Notes under the pieces: generated by a model
Told to the model about the DNA's origin: nothing
What the model saw: the letters and a program-made list of their open reading frames with translations, nothing else
Databases searched by the model: none
Source of the DNA: Corallococcus silvisoli
GTDB taxonomy: Bacteria; Myxococcota; Myxococcia; Myxococcales; Myxococcaceae
Assembly: GCF_009909145.1 (NCBI RefSeq)
Contig: NZ_JAAAPJ010000008.1
Coordinates: 124,001 to 188,000, forward strand
Length of the DNA: 64,000 bases
Direction of reading: 5' to 3'
Translations under genes and position numbers: made by a program
Shown here: positions 58,237 through 64,000 of the stretch, one piece after another
Position numbering within the stretch: the first letter of the stretch is position 1
Layout of the letters: each line of letters opens with the position of its first letter

Positions 58237-59103
58237 TCAGTTCGTCCGCGCGATGCCCACTTCCGCGGTGCCCGCCAGGACGACGCTGCCCAGGAAGAGG
58301 TTGTCGGACTCCGGCCCGCCCATGCGCACCGCCTGGAAGATGATCAGGTAGGTCTGCTTGGGGGTCGGGAACGCGGTGGCGGGGATCGTCACGCGCGCCT
58401 CCCGGAAGGTCGCGGGCATCGCCGCCAACTGGAGGAACTCCACCGGCGTGGTCGGCACGTTCGAGTAGGTGGCCTTGCCCTTCTCTCCATTCGAGCCCAG
58501 CGGCACCACCGTCACGAACCCCAGCGTGCGGTCCTGGTTCGGCGGGGGCGCGGGCCGGTCGAACGCGAACGCCGTGTTCGCGTTGAGACGCACGAAGCCC
58601 TCCGGAGGATGGAACGCGGCGATGGCCTCCTTCGTCGGCGAGTCCTCCACCCGCGCCTCGTACTTCGTCCCTCCCTGCTCCGCGAAGAACGAATAGGTGG
58701 CCCCGGACGTGTACTTGAGCGCGTCCGTGGAATCGCTCGTCACGCCGTAGCTGCCGCCGCCCTGGGCGTTGAGCGGGACGCCCGCCGCGCTCCCCGCCTG
58801 CAGCGTCACCGCGGCGCCGCTCAGGCCCTCCGGCTGCGAGTTCTCCCCGGACTTGGTCCCGAAGAACACGAACGCCGCCGTCTGCCCCGGGAACGACACC
58901 GTGTCTCCCGAGTCTGGCGTGCCGCACGTCCCCGCGTCGAAGCCCGCCAGCGCGGACGCGCACACGTCCACCTGCGGTGTCGCCAGCAGCGTCCCCACCA
59001 TCACATGGTCCGCTCGGAGCTGGTTGCCCGTCTTCTCCAGGTCACAGGCCAGGGGGGACAGCGCGGCGGCGGCGGCGAGGGCGGACAGCAACAGGCGTTT
59101 CAT
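58237..59103 (-). CDS. lipoprotein of unknown function
   Basis: A 288-residue predicted lipoprotein. The ATG at 59103 gives RLLLSALAAAAALSPLAC, a clean lipobox. The mature part is beta-rich and Ser/Thr/Gly-rich, with Cys at VDVCASAL and DAGTCG close to the N-terminus, probably a disulfide. Strands near the C-terminus (FREARVTIPATAFPTPKQTYLIIFQAVRMGG) look like an Ig-like sandwich. No enzyme motif is visible. The start is 108 nt from the divergent cyclase gene. Confidence 0.7.
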   Translation of the reverse strand: MKRLLLSALAAAAALSPLACDLEKTGNQLRADHVMVGTLLATPQVDVCASALAGFDAGTCGTPDSGDTVSFPGQTAAFVFFGTKSGENSQPEGLSGAAVTLQAGSAAGVPLNAQGGGSYGVTSDSTDALKYTSGATYSFFAEQGGTKYEARVEDSPTKEAIAAFHPPEGFVRLNANTAFAFDRPAPPPNQDRTLGFVTVVPLGSNGEKGKATYSNVPTTPVEFLQLAAMPATFREARVTIPATAFPTPKQTYLIIFQAVRMGGPESDNLFLGSVVLAGTAEVGIARTN

Positions 59104-59211
59104 GGGCACTCTCTTGGGCGGGGCACGGATGCGCGAATGACAGCGGCCAACCATACCGCGCGTGTTGCCCCATAGGCGCCCGGCTCCGGCGGGGTATCCT
59201 GCGAGCCGCTC

Positions 59212-61818
59212 GTGCAACGTCTCCGCATCCACTCCTCCGGCCGCCGCTTCCTGCATCGGCTCGGCTTCTCACTCGTCATGGCGGCCCTGTTCGGCTGCCT
59301 GCTGGGGTTGCTTGTCTCCCAGCGCGTCACGCGCCCCACGCGGCCGGACGAGACGCCCGCCCCCCTGCTGTCGCCCTCCGGGCTCGTGGACGCGCTGTCC
59401 CACGGGCTCGATGGGGGCGAGCGAGTCTTCTACGACTGGCGGATCCGCCAGCTCGGAGAGGTGTCCGAGCGCTCCGACCGCGTCGTGCTCGTCTCCATCG
59501 ACGACGAGACCCTCGCCGAGGCCCAGCAAGGCCCCCGCGCCGACATCGCCGCGTACCCGTGGCCGCGCCAGGTCATGGGCGGCATGGTCCACCGGTTGGT
59601 GGAGGAGGGCGCCTCCGTGGTGATGCTGGACTTCGCCTTCCCGGAGCTGAGCCCCCGCGCCTGCGTCACCCCCACGCGCACGGGCCGGGGCGCCCTGTCC
59701 CAGGACGACGACGCGCTGCGGGCCCTGCTGGATCAGGACCCCGGCCACTCCGTGCTCGCCTTCCGCTGGGGCGCCGAGGGCACCCGCTCGCTGCCCCCCA
59801 CGGGCCGCCTGTGGCCCTACCGCGTCCGCCTGGGCAGCTACCCCGGCGCCACCGAGGCCCGCACCCGCGCGCAGGCCGTCCTCGCCCTCCAGCGCCCCGC
59901 GTTCCTCATCCCCGCGGGCAAGGGCATGGAGGTCTGGGCAGGCGTCGCCGACGAGGGCGAGGGCCGCAGCCTGGGCGAGCAGCTGGGCGCGGCCGCCGCG
60001 TCCATCCAGGAGCGCCGCGCGGCGGACGACGCCTTCCGCGTGGCGCCGTCGGACCTGTTCCTCGCGCTGGCTTCCGTGCAGGTGACCGGGTTGGACCCCG
60101 ACAAGCTCCTGGAGGTCCGCCAGCTCCAGTACCCGGTGACGCCGCTGCTCGGCACCGGCAGCGGCTATGGCGCCACCACGCTGCCCGCGGACCCCGACGG
60201 CGTGGTGCGCGGCGTGCCCCACCTCGTCGCCTACAGCCCGCGCGGCGGCGAGCGCCATGTCCTGCCCTCCCTGCCGCTGGCCGCCGCCATGCGCCTCGCG
60301 GGCACGCAGAAGCTGCGGTACGCGGACGGGCGGCTCTACATCGGCGACTCGTACTCCGTGCCCATGGATGCGTCCGGCTACAGCCTCCTGCGGTGGGAGG
60401 CTCCATCCGCCACGCGGGGGGCCCGGGGGCCGCTCGCCCGCTCCATCCGCGCGTGGAACGTGATGCTCAACCTCTTCGACGCGCAGGCGGAGCGGCCCGC
60501 GCGCTTCGCCCACGACCTGGACGGCCGCGCCGTCATCCTCACCAACACCAGCAGCTACGCGCCGGAGCGGCGGGTGACGCCCATTGGCCCCGGCATCGCC
60601 AACGGCGCCGTGCTGGGGCAGGCGCTCGCCAACATCCTCGCCTCGGACGGCATCACCCGCGCGCCGCCGAAGGTGGACATGCTCGCCACCATGGCGCTCG
60701 CGTTCATCGGCGCGTTCCTGGCGCTGTCTTGCAGCTGGCTGCTCCGCTCCGTGGGCGGCGCGTTCCTCTTCGTCTGCGTGGCGGTGGCGGCGGGGGCGGG
60801 CTACGTCGCCGCCGCGGGCTACGTGTTCGTCCACGACAAGCTGTGGATCGCCGTGGCCGGCCCGCTGTGGTCCGGCGGGCTCGCGTTCCTGGTGACCACG
60901 CTCTACGCCTTCCGCACCGAACAGGACGTGCGCGACTTCGTGCACAGCGCGCTGGGCCGCTACGTCAGCCCGGAGGTGGCGCGGCTGGTGGCGCGCGACG
61001 TGAGCCTGATGCGGCCGGAGCGCCGGAAGATGACGGTGTACCTCTGCGACATCGAGGGCTTCACCCGCCTGTCCGAGACGCTCCCCCCGGAGCAGCTGGT
61101 GCCGCTGCTCAACACCTTCCTCACGGAGATGACCGCGGTGGTGCGCGCCACGGTGGGGCAGGTGGACAAGTACATCGGTGATTCGGTGATGGCCTTCTGG
61201 GGCGCGCCCGTGCGCACGGACCGCCACGCGCATCTGGCCTGCGAGGCGGCGCTGAAGCTCCAGGCGGTGCTCGCGCAGAGGCAGCCCCTCTGGGAGAAGC
61301 AGTTCGGCCACCGGCTGTCGGTGCGCGCCGGCATCGACACGGGCGACCTGCTGGTGGGCGACATGGGCAGCGAGCTCAAGTCCCACTACACCGTCATGGG
61401 TGACGCGGTGGGCATGGCGGGCCGGCTGGAGTCCGCCAACAAGCAGTACGGCACCCAGGTGCTCGTGGGAGAGGCCACCGCGCAGCTGGCCAGCGACGCC
61501 TACGTCTTCCGCGAGGTGGACCGCGTGCTCGTGCGCGACCGTCCCCAGCCCGTGCGCGTGCACGAGCTGCTGGGCCGCAAGGGCGAGTTCTCCCAGGAGA
61601 AGCAGGCGGGCATGGCCCTCTACGAGAAGGCCCTCATCGCCTACCACGCGCGGGACTTCCTGTTGGCGCAGGAGCTGTTCCGCCGGTGCACCGTGGAGCA
61701 CGGCGACGCGGTGGCGCGCGTCTACGTCCAGCGCTGCCAGGGCCTCATCCAGAGTCCGCCGCCCGCGGACTGGGACGGCGTCATCCGCTGGGGCCGGCGG
61801 AGCACGGATCCCCGCTAG
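59212..61818 (+). CDS. CHASE2-domain adenylate/guanylate cyclase with altered catalytic site
   Basis: An 868-residue membrane protein starting at a GTG. TM1 lies at about 19-38 (FSLVMAALFGCLLGLLVSQ). A periplasmic CHASE2 sensor covers about 55-480 (VVLVSIDDETLAEAQ...VIDFAFPE-like VVMLDFAFPE; RAVILTNTSSYA). Three TM helices at about 492-572 precede a class III cyclase domain. Metal ligands D613 (CDIEGFT) and D657 (IGDSVMAFWG) are intact, K653 and T727 fit a class IIIb adenylate cyclase, and R738 is present. The catalytic Asn of the VNxAxR motif is Gly here (VGMAGRLE, G734), so activity may be low or absent. The tail has a TPR-like helix pair. Confidence 0.9.
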   Translation: MQRLRIHSSGRRFLHRLGFSLVMAALFGCLLGLLVSQRVTRPTRPDETPAPLLSPSGLVDALSHGLDGGERVFYDWRIRQLGEVSERSDRVVLVSIDDETLAEAQQGPRADIAAYPWPRQVMGGMVHRLVEEGASVVMLDFAFPELSPRACVTPTRTGRGALSQDDDALRALLDQDPGHSVLAFRWGAEGTRSLPPTGRLWPYRVRLGSYPGATEARTRAQAVLALQRPAFLIPAGKGMEVWAGVADEGEGRSLGEQLGAAAASIQERRAADDAFRVAPSDLFLALASVQVTGLDPDKLLEVRQLQYPVTPLLGTGSGYGATTLPADPDGVVRGVPHLVAYSPRGGERHVLPSLPLAAAMRLAGTQKLRYADGRLYIGDSYSVPMDASGYSLLRWEAPSATRGARGPLARSIRAWNVMLNLFDAQAERPARFAHDLDGRAVILTNTSSYAPERRVTPIGPGIANGAVLGQALANILASDGITRAPPKVDMLATMALAFIGAFLALSCSWLLRSVGGAFLFVCVAVAAGAGYVAAAGYVFVHDKLWIAVAGPLWSGGLAFLVTTLYAFRTEQDVRDFVHSALGRYVSPEVARLVARDVSLMRPERRKMTVYLCDIEGFTRLSETLPPEQLVPLLNTFLTEMTAVVRATVGQVDKYIGDSVMAFWGAPVRTDRHAHLACEAALKLQAVLAQRQPLWEKQFGHRLSVRAGIDTGDLLVGDMGSELKSHYTVMGDAVGMAGRLESANKQYGTQVLVGEATAQLASDAYVFREVDRVLVRDRPQPVRVHELLGRKGEFSQEKQAGMALYEKALIAYHARDFLLAQELFRRCTVEHGDAVARVYVQRCQGLIQSPPPADWDGVIRWGRRSTDPR

Positions 61819-61855
61819 GGAGGGGATGCGCGATCCACGGCGTGCGTCCCGAGCC

Positions 61856-62218
61856 TCAGCCGTCGTCGCCGGAGTCCGGCTGACCGAACAGCTCACGCAC
61901 GGGCTCATCCGCCTGGATGTGCTCGGCCACCACGCGGCGCATCTTCTCCGCCGTCATCCCCGAGTAGTACACCTCTCCGGGCCACCCCATGAGCTGGTAG
62001 TCCTCCGGGGACAGCGGGTCCCGCTTGCGGCCCGTGTCCTCGCGCACCACCACGTTGGGCCCCATGTGGCAGAAGCCGTAGCAGCCGCCCCGGTACAGCT
62101 CACAGCGCGCCTGGAGCCCGGCCTCCGCCAGCGCCTCGCGCGCCGCCACGTGCACCGCGTCCGAGCCGCCCGCGCGGCAACTGGAGCCCTTGCACACCGA
62201 CATCCGGTAGCGCTTCAC
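61856..62218 (-). CDS. [2Fe-2S] thioredoxin-like ferredoxin protein
   Basis: A 120-residue protein of the NuoE-like/thioredoxin-like [2Fe-2S] ferredoxin group. YRMSVCKGSSCRAGGSDAV provides the first two Cys (C-x4-C) and RGGCYGFCHMGPNVVV the second pair (C-x3-C), the usual ligand order. The GTG at 62218 or the ATG at 62203 can serve as start. The C-terminal 50 residues (PEDYQLMGWPGEVYYSGMTAEKM) resemble those in NuoE-like proteins. Located downstream of nuoI but separated from it by a strong terminator, so probably independently expressed. Role: electron transfer, partner unknown. Confidence 0.85.
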   Translation of the reverse strand: MKRYRMSVCKGSSCRAGGSDAVHVAAREALAEAGLQARCELYRGGCYGFCHMGPNVVVREDTGRKRDPLSPEDYQLMGWPGEVYYSGMTAEKMRRVVAEHIQADEPVRELFGQPDSGDDG

Positions 62219-62285
62219 CGGAAGCCCCCGCGCGCGTGAGCGGCACCATGTGCATTGAAGAGCTGCAGCGTCACCACATGCCCCC

Positions 62286-62334
62286 TGAAAAGGCGGCGGC
62301 CCGCCCTTCCCTGGAAGCGGGGAGGAGGCGGGCC
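62286..62334 (-). terminator. rho-independent terminator of the nuo operon
   Basis: On the minus strand GGCCCGCC pairs with GGCGGGCC, with a further inner pairing of CTTCCC/GGGAAG type. The stem is followed by GCCGCC and then TTTTC. It begins 58 nt after the nuoI stop, where the operon is expected to end. Confidence 0.7.
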
Positions 62335-62391
62335 GGGATGCGTGCGAAGGGGGCGGCGGAACCAGGCCCGCCCCCATGATGCGTGAACGGA

Positions 62392-63144
62392 CTACTTGAG
62401 GAACTTCGTCACCTGGATGGGACCCTGCTGCGTCACCACCGTCTGCCCGGCGCCCACCTTCGCGTGGCCGTGGCCCGCGGGCAGCTGCGCGTGCTTGCCA
62501 GGGTCCGCGTGTCCCTCGCCGATGCGCGTGTGCGCTTCCTTGTGGACGTGGTGCGGCTCCTCGGAGCTGTCGCGCTTGTTCCAGGGGTCGGACGGGTGCG
62601 ACACCGCCGGCCCCTTGAGCAGCTTGGGGATGTCGTAGACGAAGTTCTGCCGGTTGTACTCGGACGGCGTGTGCATGTACGTGTCCATGCGGATGGCGTC
62701 CTTGGGGCACGCCTCCACGCACAGGCCGCACACGATGCAGCGCAGCTCGTCGATGACGAACTGGGTGGGGTACTTCTCGATGACCGCGGACTCCGAATCC
62801 GCGTCTGCCGTCTCGTACTCACCCGCCTCGATGTAGATGCACTGCGCCGGGCAGATGGTCGCGCACATGTAGCAGGCCACGCAGCGCGGCTTGCCGTCCT
62901 CGCGCGGCACCAGCCGGTGCAGACCCCGGTAGCCCTCCGGATAGATGGGCTTCTCTTCCGGGTACTCCACCGTCGTCATCAGGTTCATGCCCGTGCGATC
63001 CACCACCTGGGGGTTGGGGTCGCGCGTGCCGAACATGTTGCGGAAGAAGTGCTTGGTCGTGATGGCCAGACCGCGCAGCAGCTCCGGGATGTACATCCGC
63101 TCGCGGAGGTCCGTGCGCGGATCCTGGGAAGCATTGAACGCCAT
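62392..63144 (-). CDS. nuoI: NADH-quinone oxidoreductase subunit I
   Basis: A 250-residue peripheral complex I subunit carrying clusters N6a and N6b. The two ferredoxin motifs are CVACYMCATICPAQCIYI and CIVCGLCVEACPKDAIRM, eight Cys in all. The N-terminus YIPELLRGLAITTKHFFRNMFG is the membrane-proximal helix. Residues beyond about 190 form a His/Gly-rich extension (HTRIGEGHADPGKHAQLPAGHGHA) absent from most NuoI. It starts 48 nt after nuoH and ends the operon at the hairpin at 62286. Confidence 0.95.
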   Translation of the reverse strand: MAFNASQDPRTDLRERMYIPELLRGLAITTKHFFRNMFGTRDPNPQVVDRTGMNLMTTVEYPEEKPIYPEGYRGLHRLVPREDGKPRCVACYMCATICPAQCIYIEAGEYETADADSESAVIEKYPTQFVIDELRCIVCGLCVEACPKDAIRMDTYMHTPSEYNRQNFVYDIPKLLKGPAVSHPSDPWNKRDSSEEPHHVHKEAHTRIGEGHADPGKHAQLPAGHGHAKVGAGQTVVTQQGPIQVTKFLK

Positions 63145-63192
63145 GGTGTCTTGTCTCGCTTCCGGCGAAGGGCTTGGGCCGGACAGGCCGCG

Positions 63193-64000
63193 CTAGTGCG
63201 CGCCCGCCGGGGAATGGGAGTGGGGATCCGCGTGCGCCGGCAGGCCGTGCGCGTCGTGTCCGTGCGCGTCGTGCCCATGGCCGTTCGCCGTGTCGTGCGC
63301 GTCCTCCGCCTTCGCGCCCGACGTCAGCGTCAGCGCCAGCACGAAGCCGATCTCCAGGAGGCCCACCACGCCCAGCGCCCGCAGGGACGGATCCCACAGC
63401 ACCAGCGCGCCGCTGATGAACACGTTGGCCAGGCCCACGGGCAGGAGGATCTTCCAGCCCAGGTTCTGGATCTGATCGTAACGGAAGCGCGGGAAGGTCC
63501 AGCGGATGACCAGCTGCACCCAGATGAGCAGGATGACCTTGATCCAGAACACCGTGCCCAGGAGCGTGCCGTACACCCAGCCGTGCTCCTGCATGAACGG
63601 CTGCGCCGCCAGCCACTCGCCGCCGAAGGGCAGGTGGTGCCCGCCGAAGAAGAGCGACGTCGTCACGCCGGCCAGCACCACGACCTCCACGAACTCGGAG
63701 ATCATGAACATGCCGAACTTCATGCCGGAGTACTCCACGAAGTAACCGATGATCTCCGACTCGCCTTCCGGCGCGTCGAACGGGGCGCGCTTGGTCTCCG
63801 CGAAGGACGCCACGAAGAAGCCGATGAAGCCCAGCGGCTGGATGAAGATGCCCCACGCCGGCAGGCCCAGGTCGAAGCCGCCGTCGGTGCGCCACAGGTA
63901 CTTCGCCTGGCCGGTGCCGGACACGAGCGCGTTGCCCACGTCACCCACCAGCGTGGGCAGCTGCACGGAGGAGAACGCCAGGAACAGGCCCACGAGCGAC
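63193..64000 (-). CDS. nuoH: NADH-quinone oxidoreductase subunit H (3' part, 5' end outside window)
   Basis: The visible 269 codons are the C-terminal part of the membrane subunit that forms the quinone chamber. Recognisable are FFVASFAETKRAPFDAPEGESEIIGYFVEYSGMKFGMF, with the Glu/Arg quinone-site loop between TM5 and TM6, and later WIKVILLIWVQLVIRWTFPRFRYDQIQNLGWKILLP. The remaining N-terminal residues lie beyond the right edge. A His/Asp/Ala-rich tail (GHGHDAHGHDAHGLPAHAD) is an unusual extension shared in style with the NuoI tail. Normal NuoH order upstream of nuoI. Confidence 0.95.
   Translation of the reverse strand, partial: SLVGLFLAFSSVQLPTLVGDVGNALVSGTGQAKYLWRTDGGFDLGLPAWGIFIQPLGFIGFFVASFAETKRAPFDAPEGESEIIGYFVEYSGMKFGMFMISEFVEVVVLAGVTTSLFFGGHHLPFGGEWLAAQPFMQEHGWVYGTLLGTVFWIKVILLIWVQLVIRWTFPRFRYDQIQNLGWKILLPVGLANVFISGALVLWDPSLRALGVVGLLEIGFVLALTLTSGAKAEDAHDTANGHGHDAHGHDAHGLPAHADPHSHSPAGAH

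Overview
This is about 64 kb of very GC-rich (roughly 70%) chromosomal DNA from a myxobacterium. Myxococcaceae fits best, Corallococcus or Myxococcus being the natural guess. The clues are two MYXO-CTERM-tailed matrixin proteases, an MglA-like GTPase, a PATAN/DUF4388 protein, a Hanks-type kinase fused to a TonB-like tail, a MopE-repeat lipoprotein, a receiver-tailed CheA, and many GTGA/ATGA overlaps and GTG starts. I see no rRNA, no convincing tRNA, no insertion sequence, no prophage and no CRISPR array. The window is ordinary, densely packed chromosome with a few accessory loci.

Layout. 1-5.2 kb: a small exported protein, gltX, then an exported protein followed by two paralogous MYXO-CTERM metalloproteases and a HAD-IB phosphatase. 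5.2-14.8 kb: a Ser/Thr kinase divergent from a complete chemosensory operon (cheW-cheR-mcp-cheY-cheW-cheA/REC) with no cheB. 14.8-17 kb: a translationally coupled pair that looks like a small polymorphic toxin with its immunity protein, then a degenerate histidine kinase. 17-20.6 kb: a heparinase-like polysaccharide lyase with a good sigma-54 promoter match, a nucleotide-sugar dehydrogenase and a terminator. 20.6-28.5 kb: an exported TldD-like protein, a GH13 enzyme, a lipoprotein peptidase, an alkaline-phosphatase-superfamily enzyme and a PATAN protein. 28.5-32.9 kb: a SET protein, an MglA-like GTPase coupled to anmK, an 11 x 11-bp tandem repeat, murQ and rpmB. AnmK and MurQ together form an anhydro-N-acetylmuramate salvage pathway.

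33-38.9 kb: an FAD oxidoreductase, a HAD phosphatase, a 3-hydroxyisobutyryl-CoA hydrolase and a purM-purN-DUF523 operon. 39.1-40.5 kb: a cyclic-nucleotide-binding Crp/Fnr regulator followed after 1 nt by a metallo-beta-lactamase-fold protein resembling class II cyclic-nucleotide phosphodiesterases. 40.6-48.8 kb: accD-folC, an alpha/beta hydrolase, an AMIN protein, lptD and an XRE regulator. 48.9-53.1 kb: a TetR regulator with an adjacent 14-bp palindrome and an overlapping enoyl-CoA hydratase, an M23 peptidase, an unknown protein and an EEP-fold hydrolase. 53.3-55.1 kb: five small membrane proteins resembling the E. coli yqjD/yqjE group, closed by a strong hairpin. 55.1-61.8 kb: a MopE-repeat lipoprotein, an unknown coiled-coil protein, another lipoprotein, and a CHASE2 adenylate/guanylate cyclase that lacks the usual catalytic Asn. 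61.9-64 kb: a [2Fe-2S] protein, then nuoI and the 3' part of nuoH, which runs off the right edge.

Functionally the window mixes housekeeping genes (gltX, rpmB, accD, folC, purM/N, lptD, nuoH/I) with signalling and envelope functions typical of myxobacteria. The loci most worth a second look are the candidate toxin-immunity pair (14860-15686), the regulator/phosphodiesterase pair (39107-40514) together with the variant cyclase (59212-61818), the muropeptide-salvage/GTPase/minisatellite locus (28988-32685), and the yqjDE-like cluster (53270-54991). All functional calls rest on motifs read by eye; no database search was run.
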